A stretch of 64,000 bases of DNA from NCBI RefSeq assembly GCF_028372415.1, contig NC_092875.1:195555872-195619871 (forward strand), read 5' to 3'. Of the stretch, positions 21,823 through 33,684 are shown one piece after another. Each line of letters opens with the position of its first letter. The first letter of the stretch is position 1. The notes below the pieces were generated by a model that saw only the letters and a list, made by a program, of their open reading frames with translations, ran no database searches and was not told where the DNA came from. Made by a program: the position numbers and the translations under genes. The stretch comes from Notamacropus eugenii (Eukaryota; Chordata; Mammalia; Diprotodontia; Macropodidae).

Positions 21823-21915
21823 GTTGTGGTTGTTGTTGAGTCATTTTTTAGTTGTGTCCAAGTCTTCGCAACCTCATTTGGGTTTTTTTGGCAAGGATAC
21901 TGGAGTGACTTCATT
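21823..21915 (-). mobile_element. RTE-tailed SINE, 3' fragment only
   Basis: Only the tail half remains: 'tgttgttgagtcattttttag', 'ttgtgtccaagtcttcgcaa' and 'ttttggcaaggatactggag'. Confidence 0.75.
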
Positions 21916-22039
21916 ATGTCATGCTATAAGGTGGCTTTATAGAGTTAGAGTCTTTTGGGGGACATGGACAAACTGGAGAATGACTAAAGGAGGCACATCA
22001 GGATTATGACAAAGCTATGGATGAAATCATTACAATTAA

Positions 22040-22950
22040 TCAATAATTAAAGTACCTACTATTTGCTATGCACCCCATTAAAAACTGGGAACACAAAGAT
22101 AAAAATAAGCCGTTCCTATCTTCAAAGAGTTTGTGGCCAAGATGAGTGAGGCATATTCATACATAGACATATAAAAATAAATATAAGAAAGTTTTGGTGG
22201 ATAGTCACTAGAACCTGGAAATCAGGAACTGTTTTACTTAGAAAAGGACACACTAATGCTGGACTTTGAGGAAACTAGGGGTTTTGAGAGCTGATAGTGA
22301 GGAGGAAAAATATTCTAGCTATTGATAGAGGGTTTTTTGTTTTCTGGTCAGCACAGAGCAAAGAGATGGGGCATGTAATGCTGTTTATAAGTAAACTGAC
22401 CAGTAAAAAGGTCGGTTTGGACTACTGAATATTTGAAGGGGAAAAATGTGTAATGAGGCTGAAAAGGCAGGTTGGAACCAGATGTTGGAGGATTTTAAAC
22501 AACAGAGAAATTTATATTTGATCTTGGAGGTAAAAGGGAAGACACTGAAATTTACTGAGAAGTATAAGAGCATGCCTATACTTTAGAAAAATAACTTTGA
22601 CAACTGTGTAGAGGATAGATTGGATTAGGGAAAGACTTGAGGGAGGGAGATAATTTAGGAGGCTTTTGCAATAGTTCAGGACAGAGATAATGAGGGCCTG
22701 AACTAGGGTGGTGACTGGGGCAATGGAGAAAAAGAAATCTATCAAGGAGATGTTGAAGAGATTGAGAAAAGATTTCTAAGTTAATTGGATATGAGAGGTA
22801 AGAGTGATGAGCCAAGCAAGACACTGAGACTGTGAACCTGGGTTACTAGACAAATGATGACAGAAACAGGGAAATTTGGAAGAGGGGTTAGTTTAAAGGA
22901 GTATGGGATAATGTGTATGGAGGATTGATTTCAGGAACTGTGAATATTTA
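22040..22950. repeat. Old L2-type 3' end (minus) followed by a long associated repeat
   Basis: 22040-22150 is a diverged reverse L2 3' end. It leads into about 800 bp with 'acaactgtgtagaggataga', 'aggaggcttttgcaatagtt' and 'gggcctgaactagggtggtg', a segment order I recognise as a common old mammalian repeat. Parts recur in the same order at 25672-26815. I cannot name the second part with certainty. Confidence 0.55.
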
Positions 22951-22959
22951 GCCTGACTT

Positions 22960-23880
22960 AAGAAGGACTTGATAACTACTTTCAAATGCCAGAAGCATTA
23001 TAATTTGAAAGACTGGACTCTCAACGTGGCTCTCAAATCCAAAATGATGAACAATGGGTAGAAATTGCTGCTTGGTGTAAGTTAAAACTTGCTAACAATT
23101 AGAGCTGTGCAAAAATGGATTCTGTTCCCAGTGGGTTCCAAGCACTAGAAACTGCATAAACCCTTGTCAGGAAGGGTATGGAGGGGATTATGGTTGAATT
23201 ATGGTTAGAGCAGCCATGGCTTAAAGTCCTTTTTAACTGTGAAATTTGTGATTCTGTGAAGCTGGTTAGCAAATCTTCACTTCATTTAGGTTTTAATTTG
23301 GACTATCAAAATAGTTTGGAAACCTCCAGAAAGCTTCCAGACAAGTGGGGTTGTGGTTTAAAAAGAGGGAAAAAAACCAACCCCAAACCTCCCAATAGTA
23401 TGTGAATTTTATTTATTTAGCTTTATACATTTTGAGAGTGACATCACATATAATACCCTCATACAGCTAATTGGTCAATGAACAATAAATTTATTCTATT
23501 TTATGTTGCCTTTTCCAGAACTGCAAGATTTCAACTGTAATAGCCTTGTATGCTGAGAAATTAAGCACATTCTTCTTGACTTTTCTGTATTTGAAAAATA
23601 ATGAAAATCTGGGAAATAAAAGTTGACACTGTGTTCTGTGGTTCATTGGAGCATAAGGTTCATAGTACTGGACATGTTTTCAAGTTTTACCTTAGTAGTC
23701 TAAGGAGTCCTGTCAAGTATGTAAACTATCTCCATGATAGCCACTCTCTGGAGGAATCATTTCTTATATTTTGACTTAAAGGTGTAATTCAAATAACATG
23801 ATAGTGCCTTTTTATTATAGGTAGGGATAGAACATGGAAGTAAGGATGGATAGAAATGAAGACTTTATCTTCACTAGGGG
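22960..23880. other. No gene recognised
   Basis: No frame above 80 codons and no clear repeat. AT-rich throughout. Confidence 0.5.
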
Positions 23881-23884
23881 TTTA

Positions 23885-24030
23885 CAATTTTAGATTTTTA
23901 TATAATTGTTTTCCTTTGTAATCCTCTACATTTTATTTTATACATTAAAAAAAAAAAAAACATTCTGTGAAGGATATCCATAGGATTCACCTGTCTGCCA
24001 GAACACAAAAAAGAATCCCTAACATATACT
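23885..24030 (+). repeat. Possible hAT-type DNA transposon relic
   Basis: 'tttgtaatcctctacatttt', an A14 run, 'ggatatccataggattcacc' and 'aacacaaaaaagaatcccta' resemble the 3' half of a common old hAT-type repeat. The end is too decayed to define. Confidence 0.4.
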
Positions 24031-24296
24031 TTTGGGGGGGTACTGCTGATGGCGGCACTCATGCCATCTGGAAGCAATCCAACTGGCACAATTCTGGTCC
24101 TGATTTTGCACCAGACCCTCCATTGTGAGCTCCAGGCTCTTGTTTTATGGTGAAGGATAATGAACTTTATTTCTATACCGCTGTACAGCAGATTTATAGG
24201 AGGATATAGCAGAAGGGGATTTTTAAAAATTATGTTCATATATGTACAAATTTTAATATTAAAATCAAGATATCTTCTTGCATAAAATGGACATTT

Positions 24297-24310
24297 GAAT
24301 CATACATACA

Positions 24311-24360
<50 letters not shown>

Positions 24361-24375
24361 AAAATAGATAGATAT
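24297..24375. repeat. (CATA)n and (TA)n microsatellite
   Basis: About ten CATA units are followed by about ten TA units and a decayed ATAG stretch. On the minus strand this gives only meaningless Tyr/Met/Cys-rich frames. Confidence 0.97.
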
Positions 24376-24384
24376 AGATATATG

Positions 24385-24615
24385 TATGCAGGAGGCAACT
24401 AGGTGGTAAAGCAGCCAGAGCAAAAGGGCTTGGCATCAGGAAAACTAGTTCAAATCAGGCCTTTCACTTAACTTCCCTGTACGTCAGTTTTCTTATCTAT
24501 AAAATGGGGATAATAATAGTATCTACTACACAGCGTTATTGGGAGAAAATGAATTAACACGTATAAAATGCTTTACAGACTTTAAAGCACTGCATAAGTA
24601 GATGCCATTATTGTA
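24385..24615 (+). repeat. CORE-SINE copy
   Basis: 'ggcaactaggtggtaaagca', 'ttcttatctataaaatgggg' and 'actttaaagcactgcataag' are the head, core and tail of the same group as the copy at 7012. An RTE-tailed SINE follows it at once. Confidence 0.78.
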
Positions 24616-24620
24616 ACAAA

Positions 24621-24868
24621 GGCAGCTGGGCGGTTGCAGTGCATAGAGCCCCCGGCCAGGGATCAGGAAGCCTCATCTTTTCAAGTTCAAATACAGCCTC
24701 AGACACTAGAGGTATAACCATGGGCAAGCCACTTAACACCGTTTGCCTTAGTTTCCTCATCTGTAAAATGAACTGGAGAAGGAAATGGTAAGCCACTCAA
24801 GTATCTCTGCCAAGAAAACCCCAAATGGACGCACAAAGAGTCAGGTACAACTGAAAAAATCCTTAACA
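24621..24868 (+). mobile_element. RTE-tailed tRNA SINE, complete
   Basis: It begins 'ggcagctgggcggttgcagt' (tRNA-like head). It passes through 'ttcctcatctgtaaaatgaa', 'ctggagaaggaaatggtaag' and 'gccaagaaaaccccaaatgg', and ends at 'aaagagtcaggtacaactga'. It is one of the best-preserved copies here. Confidence 0.9.
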
Positions 24869-24889
24869 ATTATTATAACATATGTAGAT

Positions 24890-25265
24890 ATGCATGTACC
24901 TGTATATACACACAGTCCTTGAAACATAGGAGACAATAAATGTTTATTGATTGCTACACACATACATATAAATAAATGTATACATGTATATTTGTTTATA
25001 TCATTCTGATATATGCATATTTATAAGGCACCTTCAGATATTCATATATACACATGCATGCATAGTATATGTATATATATATCAATGTGCATGCATGCAG
25101 ACACATGCATAACATAGATATATTCACATGTATAGGTATAATGTGTGTGTATAGGTACGCAGGCATATTTGCATGTATATGCCCATATATCTATATATGC
25201 ATAATATCTATAAAACATAAGCGTGCATATATGTATAATGCATACACACTCATATATATTTCCAT
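24890..25265. repeat. AT-rich (CATA/TATG) low-complexity tract
   Basis: Alternating TATA, CATA and GCATG strings with many short palindromes. An L2-like scrap ('gacaataaatgtttattgat') lies at about 24933-24955. Confidence 0.8.
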
Positions 25266-25267
25266 AT

Positions 25268-25345
25268 TACGTTTGTGAAGCAGGGTTCAAACTCGTCTTC
25301 TTGACTCCAGATTATGCACTTGATCCAATGTACTACCTAGCTGCC
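25268..25345 (-). repeat. SINE head fragment, reverse
   Basis: 'caaactcgtcttcttgactc' and 'gtactacctagctgcc' are the reverse complement of a tRNA-like SINE head. Confidence 0.65.
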
Positions 25346-25671
25346 ATACATACATATATCCATGCATACATACATATACACATGGTTGTGGTTTTGTTCT
25401 TTCCCTTCATATGGAATCTCCTTTCACATCATGACCCTCAGCTTGCCCTCCTTAACTCCTTGCTTTCTCCTGGTTCTGAGCTCCTTGACCTCCCTCCTCT
25501 CTTCTCTCCTGGTCACTAAGCTTTCCAGTGCCCCACTCCTTATCATTATGTGGGTCTCAGCTGAAAGCTCTTCCATGACAGCTGACTGACTGATTGGACT
25601 TGGCAGTAAGCAGCTAGATGTGTAATAGATAGAGCTGTGGATAATATGTATGATGTCCCAGACCTTGTGCT

Positions 25672-25792
25672 AAGCACAGCTATTAAATGCTTAGTATTTG
25701 CTGGGTGCTATGCTAGGTAACAGAGAGAGGACACTAAAAAGGGGATCAGTCCTTAACCTCAAAGAGCTTATATTACAACAGGGGAAATTACC
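25672..25792 (-). repeat. L2 LINE 3' end, reverse
   Basis: 'tatttgctgggtgctatgct', 'cagtccttaacctcaaagag' and 'cttatattacaacaggggaa' match the reversed L2 3' end. Confidence 0.65.
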
Positions 25793-25800
25793 TGCCCATA

Positions 25801-25990
25801 TATAGGGTATTCCAAAAGTCATAGTGAAGTTTTAACCCTATTAGAGAAGGAAAAAGAAGTTATATGAGCACCTAGTATTGGCCAGTCCCTTTGCTGAGCA
25901 CTTTACAAATATTATCTCACCTTAAAGCTTAAAAATTTTAAGCCATTCAAGCTTAAAACTTAGCTAAGATATTTTAGAATACTTAATATA
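25801..25990. mobile_element. Mariner-like palindromic element (MITE) with a nested MIR piece
   Basis: The left end tatagggtattccaaaagtc with 'atagtgaagttttaa' is roughly complementary to the right end 'ttaaaacttagctaagat' with 'attttagaatacttaatata'. TA dinucleotides lie at both edges, as expected for mariner-type insertion. Positions 25859-25925 are a reverse MIR fragment ('gagcacctagtattggccag'). The arms have diverged, so this is old. Confidence 0.6.
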
Positions 25991-26029
25991 GGTACATGTG
26001 AAACATACACACAGGTATATGCAATTTAC

Positions 26030-26815
26030 ATATGAAACAGGGACAAGACAATCTTGAAGACTAAGGTACTAATAACTGGGGGTACAAGGATGGTTCTCAT
26101 GTATTATTGATAGGTACTTGAGCTGAATCTTGGAGGACACCAAATATTCCAAGAGAGGGAGGTGAGGAGAGAGAGCATTGGAAGGCATGAGAGATGGCTC
26201 ACTACCGGTCTTAGACTTAAATGCACTTTAAAAAAATTCAATTTCCTGTTCACATAGGCTTGGGTGTCTTTGTCAGAGACCCCATTCTGAAGTCAAACCC
26301 AATATTGCCCATGCCCCCTTATTGGTCTCAGTCTTTATTTACTCTACAGGCTGTCAGAATTTTCCAGGTCTGGGTCTCTCATTTTTTTCCAATTAAAGAA
26401 CCTTTTGCAGTAGCTCACATAGCTTATGTAAATAAGGACACCAAGAGGAAACCATTCTAGGGACTCTTCGTTGTGCCTAGGCACATTGATGCCTTTATGT
26501 GATCAGCACTTTTAAATAAAACCTTTTGAGGCATTCAGGTTTCTTACTGCTATAAACATAGGGAGGCACATTGGCTGGAGACAAGATGTTGCGTAAGGGG
26601 AATGGTAAATAGGTCAATGGGTCTGGAATATATGTGTGAGGGTGAGTAATATGAAATAAGTCTGGAATGATTAGTGGTAGCCAGTTTGTGGAGCAATTTA
26701 AAGGTAAAAGAGAGGTGTTTATATTTGACCAGACCAGAGGTACTAAAGAGCTATGGAATCTTCTTGGGTAGGGTAATGACATGGTCAAACCTATGCCTTA
26801 CGAATATCAGTTTAG
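26030..26815. repeat. Old L2-associated repeat, two fragments
   Basis: 26030-26195 ('acttgagctgaatcttggag', 'ggaggtgaggagagagagca') and 26525-26815 ('gtgtttatatttgaccagac', 'agggtaatgacatggtcaaa') are ordered pieces of the family seen at 22150-22950. The segment 26200-26520 between them is unassigned. Confidence 0.5.
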
Positions 26816-26821
26816 TATCAG

Positions 26822-27008
26822 TACAATGTGTCAGTGTAACAGAAAGAAACTTTGGATTTGGAGTCATGGGACCAAGGGATAAATCCTGGCTTGGGGTGAT
26901 TTTGGGCAGTCACTTAACCCCTCTGGATCTCAGTTTCTTCATCTGTAATGTGAGGGGTTGGACTAGATTGCTTAACTCCCTTCCACTTCCAAACACTCTG
27001 ATTCTATA
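26822..27008 (+). repeat. CORE-SINE copy
   Basis: 'ttggatttggagtcatggga', 'cagtcacttaacccctctgg', 'atctcagtttcttcatctgt' and 'ggggttggactagattgctt' run in order. Confidence 0.8.
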
Positions 27009-27009
27009 A

Positions 27010-28190
27010 TACCACAATGAGGTAAGTATTCATCTAAACTCATGAATAATATAAATAATTTAAACAAGTAAGTCATCTTAATAAAGCGTTTTATGAAATA
27101 TCCTACTTTGAGTCAGCAACAGCACCAGCATCAATTGCTTAAGATGATTTGCTTTTCAGACAGGTAAATCCTGCCCTTAACACTGGAAGGGAAGCTTGAA
27201 TTGATTTTCTTCATATCTGACCATAGTCAGCTTAGCCTCATTTTTAAAATTTATTTAGACTTTAAGAGGCCTTGTAAGTTACTCCTTTTAGAACCAATTT
27301 AATCCAGCCTTTTGGACTCCAAATTTCATGTCAATGTTAGGTGCCAGAATGTGCATATGGCTAAGTGCTTACTGCTGGCTTAGAGACACATAAGACCACT
27401 TATTTCTCACTGTATACAGATAACTTCACCTACTGACCTCTGATATTACAATATAATATGTTACTCCATCCCTCAGGAATGGACCTAACTTGGCTCTCAT
27501 TTCCCACAAATTGCCATTTCCCACAAACTTCCTTTGGCTTGCCGTCTGGGTGATACATAGTACACTGAGGAACCATGCCAGAATTCTTGTTACCAGGGCC
27601 CCTGTTCTAGCCCCAGGGAGTTATTGGGTCATTAATTATGAAAACATTGAAGCCCAACGAAGCAGATCTCTGGTCCCCTGTAGACCAGGACTACATGCAG
27701 TTCCAACCAGGTTTGACCTTACATAGCCATTACTGGGCAGGAATCTTCCTGCAGAATCTTCAGCTGGATCAAAGAATAGATTCATCTTTCCCAGAAAACT
27801 AGGCTCATCTTTCTATTTTCAAACCCGATGGAGATGGGCTGACTGGCTAGCTCTGAGTTGTTTAGGAGAAAAGGACGACAGTAGCTCAGAAAGGACAACT
27901 TGAAGATACAATTCCCAATGAACTGTTTTACGTAATGTGACTAAGGTGTTTGAGCCTTCGTACCTTCCTGAAAATCTATGGATTCTGGACTACATGCCTT
28001 GTATGTTTATCTAATTCTGCTCTGTTACCAATAGGGAAATGATTGGCTTATACTGCCTTCTTCACATTTGTACCTCTCCTATGATCATAACCCATTATGA
28101 CCTTATGCTTAGATCAGTATAATGATCCTAGCATGGCTGAGCCTGGATTCTGTTCTCTGCAAATGATCCTACTTATTGAAATTGAATCCA
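27010..28190. other. No gene recognised
   Basis: The only frame of note (27490-27726, plus, 78 codons) resembles nothing I know. No repeat signature is clear. Confidence 0.5.
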
Positions 28191-28194
28191 TTGT

Positions 28195-28412
28195 TCTGTA
28201 CTGGAGTCAGAAAAACTCGAGTTCAAATTCAACATCAAATACTAACTAGTCATATGACCCCAGGCAAGACACTTAACCTCTAACTTAATTTCCTCATCCG
28301 TAATTTGAGGATAAAAAAAGCACCTACCATCCAGGGTTGTTGTGAGGATAAAATGAGATCATATCTGTAAAGAGCTCTGCACATGTATATAAATGCTAGC
28401 TAATACTATAGT
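28195..28412 (+). repeat. CORE-SINE copy
   Basis: 'aaaaactcgagttcaaattc', 'aggcaagacacttaacctct', 'gttgttgtgaggataaaatg' and 'aaatgctagctaatacta'. Confidence 0.8.
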
Positions 28413-28469
28413 TGTTTCTTTCTCTCCACTTAAAACTTCCTTTTTACCTATTAAATAATAACAATAAGA

Positions 28470-28725
28470 AACACTAGCCAGCCTTCTTACAGCATCTACT
28501 ACATCCCAGGCACTGTGTTAAGTACTTTACAAATATTACCTCATTATACCCTTACAACAACTAAGGGAGGAAGGTGTTATTATCATCCTCATTTAATAGT
28601 TGAGGAAAGCAAGGCAACTTGACTTGCCTAGGGCCACAGAGCTGGTAAATACCTAAGATGATATTTCAATTCTAGTCTTTCTGACTCCAGGTCAAGCACT
28701 TGATTCACTCTGCCACCAGCCACCT
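28470..28725 (-). repeat. MIR/CORE-SINE copy, reverse
   Basis: 'catcccaggcactgtgttaa', 'attacctcattataccctta', 'ggccacagagctggtaaata' and 'tctgactccaggtcaagcac' in reverse order. Confidence 0.78.
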
Positions 28726-29127
28726 CCTCTTCCCATCCTCCTAACTCAGAAGATGTGACTACTTTCATGCTGTGGTCTTAATCCAGATGTCGTTTCTTGC
28801 GTCTTTCATCATGCTCCAGAGATTTTGCTCCTTCTCTCCCTATTCGGAATGTTTAATTCATTTTTGACATAATTGTGCTAAAGATATTTGAAGACAGCTA
28901 TTATATTCTCCCATCTCTTCTAGAAGCTATATATAACCATTTGCTTTAAACAATGCTCGTATGAAATGATTTTTAGTTTCCTCACTATTCTGATCACTCT
29001 CTTCTAGACTTTGTCAAGTACCTTTGTAAAATACAAGAATATTGTTTCTATAGCTGTCCCTGCTCTACCAGTCTAGTAATACTGTCAGAAACAGAGGTGC
29101 AACTAGTCTGGCATAACTTTTAACTCA

Positions 29128-29245
29128 ATTGAACAAACATTAAGCATCTACTAGGTGTGAGGAACTGTGTCAGGTGCTGTATACAGAAAAACAAAAACTG
29201 GACAGTCCCTGCCCTCATGGAGCTTATATTCTACTGGGAGAGTAC
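29128..29245 (-). repeat. L2 LINE 3' end, reverse
   Basis: 'aagcatctactaggtgtgag', 'acagtccctgccctcatgga' and 'gcttatattctactgggaga'. Confidence 0.75.
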
Positions 29246-29559
29246 TTAATCAGGGAAGTGGACATATAACATTACTCAGATAAGTAAATTTTAGATTATT
29301 CTTAATAAGCCCATGCTACCCCTTAGTGATCACATCTTTCCTAACTATTCATGTTTGGGTCATCTAGAACCTGAGGTCTCATCCCTGGAGCCTGAGCTCT
29401 GACTGGTATTTTACTTTATCTTATCCTGGTCTCAGGCCACCTGTGCCATTTCTTAGTTATCCTCACACTATGTTGCCACCAAGAACAGTCCTGATCTCTT
29501 CCCCTCACTGTCCCCTGCCATCGTTTCAAACTCACCACCACCATTCTTCCTAAGGCCAA

Positions 29560-29782
29560 GTCAACAAATCATTCTATTCCCTCAATCACCAGTGTCTTTG
29601 ACTTTCCTGTCCAAAATATTACCTCTCTGCCTACCACTCACTCCCCTGTGTATGTGTTTTTCCCTAGTGGAATGTAAGTTCTTTAAGGATATAGGAGAGT
29701 CTGCTTGCATTTGTCCCCAGAACTTAGGAGATCTTGGCACATAGTAGTTAATAAAAATGTCCTCATTCATTCATTCATTCAA
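29560..29782 (+). repeat. L2 LINE 3' end
   Basis: 'agtggaatgtaagttcttta', 'gcatttgtccccagaactta', 'cttggcacatagtagttaat' and a terminal (ATTC)n run at 29763-29780. Confidence 0.75.
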
Positions 29783-30039
29783 AGAATCCCTTTAATAATC
29801 TATTCTTGAATTTTACTGAGCATAGGCAGATTACTGTCCATGGAATCTACTTCTTCTTTCTGAAAATGGAAACAAAAATTCTCTAATGGTCTTATAGAAC
29901 CTCTCATTTGCTAAAATTCTTCAATGATCATGAACAGAGATATTCAGCAATCCCATTCTCAAATCTTTACAGTCATTCTAGATCATAAGTAATCTAAGTC
30001 AGATGCTTTGAATTCATTGAGGTGAGCTGGATGAAGCCA

Positions 30040-30930
30040 CTGTGAACCTGACTGTTGGGGAAAAAAGCAACAGAACAATGAAAGTAGAAATGGTAAAGGG
30101 CTTTCCTTCCTGCTAAGGAAACTCATGGGCATGCATGGACACCCAGAGGGTGACAAATTGAGAGGACTCTTATCTAGCCCAAAACTCTGCTACTCCACTA
30201 GAGAATATTCAAAGTTTGAGTTCATAGACCTTGACTTTCCCTAGTTTTTACCCTATGTCCACTCCCAATCCTCTCTCCTTCCGTGGCCCTTATCTCTACA
30301 ATCTTTCTGCCTAGTTCTTGGTTTTGATTTGTTTGCACCAAGAACCTCTCTTTACCCATGCAGAAATGTCTCTGCTACATCCCTCCCTCTTTTAGTTCTC
30401 CAAACAGATGATTTCCATTTATTTATGGTTCTGAATGGACCCTGATCGAAGACGAGATGAAGGAGTGGAGGAGGAAAGACTAGAGTACTTAGAATCTTTT
30501 TCTATCAGATTTTTGGTTCTTTCTCAATCCTTTTTGCTCTGAAAATCATTTTCTTGATAGAGAAAACAGAGGCATATCAACGAACTTTACTGGAAAATGT
30601 ATTTGTTAGAAATATGATAGTATTTTTCACATATAAAGGAAATCTGTAAGATGACTGATTCATGTCATTTGGGAGCTTATCACGTATGCTTATGCCTGCA
30701 AAACTGGGACGTATACAGTGTTACTCTTTATTAACCCCAGGTTTTCTATTGTGTTTTCATCTTCCCAGTTGGTGGTGTTCCATCCTATTCAGTGCTCTTA
30801 GGTCCTCTTCTATCCTTCTATTCCCATAAACATTTTTTTTTTAATAAAAAGATTGAATAAGTTCATTTTGGGATGGAGGTGGGGATCCAGAATCAGTGTA
30901 GGATGCCCTTGATGATGATATTCCCTTTAA
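30040..30930. other. No gene recognised
   Basis: A T10 run lies at 30834. There is no coding similarity and no clear repeat. Confidence 0.5.
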
Positions 30931-30934
30931 CGAG

Positions 30935-31105
30935 GCATAATGGCACCTTCTCTATGACTTACAACTGTAGAAAGTTGCCTGGGGCACAGGAATGTTGTGA
31001 TTTGTCCAGGATTGCACAGCCGGTATGTGTCAGAGGCAAGACATGAACCCAGGTCTTCCATACCCTGAGACAAGCTCTCATTCACTATCACATCCTGCCT
31101 TTCTT
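30935..31105 (-). repeat. MIR/CORE-SINE copy of a second type, reverse
   Basis: 'aagttgcctggggcacagga', 'tccaggattgcacagccggt', 'atgtgtcagaggcaagacat' and 'gaacccaggtcttccatacc' in order. Confidence 0.75.
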
Positions 31106-31169
31106 AAACTTATCTATGCTTGGTTAAAGATCAATGTATTAACTTTTTCTTGTTAATAGGGTTTAAGCC

Positions 31170-31337
31170 CTGCCAACTAGGTGGCATGCTTACTGTGTGA
31201 CCCTTGCAAAATTCCTGTTTTCCTCAGTTTCCTCATCTGTAAAATGAGCTGGAGAAGGAAATGCGAACCATTCTAGTTTCTTCTAGGAAAACCCCAAGTA
31301 GGATCATGGTTGAAGTGCCTGAACAACACCACCACAA
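31170..31337 (+). mobile_element. RTE-tailed tRNA SINE, shortened head
   Basis: 'ccaactaggtggcatgctta', 'tttcctcatctgtaaaatga' and 'gctggagaaggaaatgcgaa', ending 'tgcctgaacaacaccaccac'. Part of the head is missing. Confidence 0.82.
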
Positions 31338-31364
31338 CATACTCTCTCCTGGTTAGGAAATCTC

Positions 31365-31620
31365 CTACCTTTGTGACTTTCAACAAATTACTTTATATCT
31401 CTGAGTCTTAAGTTTTTTCATCTGTTTGACCAAATAAAGGTATTAATATCCCCATCTTATAGATAAGTAAACTGGGGTTCAAGGAGATGAATGGATTTGT
31501 CCGTGGTCACTCAGCTAGTAAGTGTCCTAGGTGGTTGAATCCAAGTCTTCTTATCTTTAGATCTAGCACTCTATCCACTATGCTTCTCTACCTCTTTGGG
31601 TCCTTTCCAATTATAATCCT
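31365..31620 (-). repeat. Two MIR/CORE-SINE fragments, the second reversed
   Basis: A forward core scrap ('caacaaattactttatatct') at about 31380-31440 is followed by a reversed copy at 31438-31620 ('cagctagtaagtgtcctagg', 'gcactctatccactatgctt'). Confidence 0.6.
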
Positions 31621-31624
31621 ATGG

Positions 31625-32275
31625 TCCTATGAGATGGCTATGTCTGCTTCCTTTAGCTAACTGTGCTAATGAAGACTGGCTCAGTCATCACATGGTAATG
31701 TCTTGTTAACAACTTCACACACACCCAAGAAATAGTGACAGCAGTTTGTTTCCTCCATCATCAGGAGAAGTAGAATGGTGTGGCCCAAAGTCAGCAGGAA
31801 GACTGCTGATAATTAAGAAATGAGAAAAGAAATGAGAAAAGGAATACAGAGATGACACTATGCAAAGGTGGTCTGGTAAGGGGCAGGGGGAGAGAATGAA
31901 TAGAAAGAGCAAGATTGCAAAGTGAGAAAAAGTGAAAGAGGACCACATGAAACAAGCTGATTCTGGAGCTGAAAATCCTTGGCAGTGGTCTCAGTGGATT
32001 ATCAATCTAAAGGGTAGGTGTCCTGGGGACAAATATCACCTTTTCCCACCCTTTCTAAGTTTAGAAGGACTCAGCCTATGTGGAATAGAGATTTTCTCAT
32101 TATCAGCATCATGGATTGGACATATTTTCAGATTTAATTAGGAAACAAATGGAGGCCAACACTTCCTTAGAGCTCCTCACTGTGGTCACAATTCCTGATC
32201 AAAACAGATCAATTCTAATAACTTCTCTCAGTTTACCGAAATTTTGGAGACCACAAGCCATTTGTAGCTGGATGT

Positions 32276-32278
<3 letters not shown>
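31625..32278. other. No confirmed gene; a short exon-like stretch near 31950-32012
   Basis: An open frame from 31932 runs to AATCTAAAGG followed by GTAGGT at 32013, which could be a splice donor. I recognise no protein family and see no convincing acceptor or partner exon. Treat it as unassigned. Confidence 0.25.
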
Positions 32279-32316
<38 letters not shown>

Positions 32317-32329
32317 AACACACACACAC
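32279..32329. repeat. (CA)n microsatellite
   Basis: About 17 uninterrupted CA units, followed by a TAAACA break and more CA. Confidence 0.98.
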
Positions 32330-32339
32330 TCATACCCAA

Positions 32340-33680
32340 AATCCAATCCCCCAAACCCTCACCCTTTGACTTCCTGTAGGTCTAGATTATTATAGCATTT
32401 GAATATGTGCTCTGGGCAGTCTACATTATTGTCACTATTTTTATTTCAGTGTATTGTTACACAGTTTATATATTTGTAAAGGTTCTGAACTATGGCAGAC
32501 CTTTAGCTACATTAACACAATGAAGGAGGCAGGGAGGGGACAGGAGGCATAGCCATGTGGTCTCTGCCAAAGACAGAAGTATTTGCAAATAGGCAAATCT
32601 ATTACCTCAGAAATACCCTCCCTTGTGTCACGCTGGTGGAGTTGTTTTTCCTAGGCTATGGCTCAGACAATCCACAAAGTGTAAAAAACACAAATATAAT
32701 CTGGAATGTAAAAGCCAACCAAGAGTCACTTTCTCCACCTGGCTTTAATTTTAGAGACTAAAAAAAATAAGGGATTCAGTTGCATTTTTTCTTATTAGGC
32801 TGTTTTTGTTTTTACATTTCTTCTCATTACAAACTAATGTGAACCCCTGAGGATGTAGCAAATGGAGTAGATATCAGGTCATTTTTATAGTGCCCTCCTG
32901 CCTACATTTTCTCTTTCTGTTTCCTTTGGTGTCATTCTGCTTCTCTGTCTATACCTTTGTCTTTCTCTGTTCCCCTTCCTCCATTCCACATCTCCAGACT
33001 CTCTGACCCTTAACACCATACTCCCCAAAGAAAAATAAAACCAAACAATTTTATATGGTATTTTCTTGCTAAGTATCTTAACAATGCTTTTAGGGGGGCA
33101 CTCCTAGCACTAACTTTGTCAGTAACTCAGGGTACCTCTGTGTTTAGAGAAGGACAGAAGATCAAACAAGGCTGTTGTAGGTGAGAAAACTACAGGGGAA
33201 AGTGATTGGAATTAGACCATTTTAATTCAGAGGTGGAGAAAGTTGTTTCCCTTGAAGTTGGCAAGTGGCTGGTTATGGCAGTGCCAAGGCATTTTCATGT
33301 TCATGCCTGGAACTTTATTGTTATGTGATGTTCTTCTGCTATTAAATAAAGGCAGGTAGCATTTGTGGCCTCTTTCTCTGCATGAGAAAGCAGTGGTCAG
33401 TGTTAGGGCACCAGCAATTGTCCTGGGTAGAGGGCAGTCAGGGCCACAGGTAGCCACCATTTATTCTCATTGATTCGAGGAAAAGAGTGAAGGCTCATCT
33501 CCATGGTCCACTTGAAAGTGCCTTATCCAAATCCTGCTTGTACATTCAAGGACTGCTTTCCCAAATTCTTCCCACTTCTCCGGTCACTCATTCTATGATT
33601 AGTTCTTCCTCTAGAGAATTCTAACAACCCTTATGGTCCATACAATTCATTTGGATTTAATTGTGCAACAAAATAAATAT
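32340..33680. other. No gene recognised
   Basis: Short unremarkable frames only. It is AT-rich, with some A-rich runs. Confidence 0.5.
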
Positions 33681-33684
33681 AGGA

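Larger units (their letters stand above)
28870..30035 (-). repeat. CR1-like LINE relic, reverse, interrupted by two L2 pieces
   Basis: 28870-29060 ('tttgaagacagctattatat', 'ttcctcactattctgatcac') matches the same family as 7740-8820. 29785-30035 reads like the reversed reverse-transcriptase region: 'tctattcttgaattttactg' and 'ttcagcaatcccattctcaa', ending 'gctttgaattcattgaggtg'. Between them lie a reverse L2 end (29128-29245) and a forward L2 end (29560-29782). No frame survives. The clade is inferred from memory. Confidence 0.5.

Noticed and set aside
24236-24436. Tyr/Met-rich minus frame
   Set aside because: It is a translation of the CATA/TA microsatellite.
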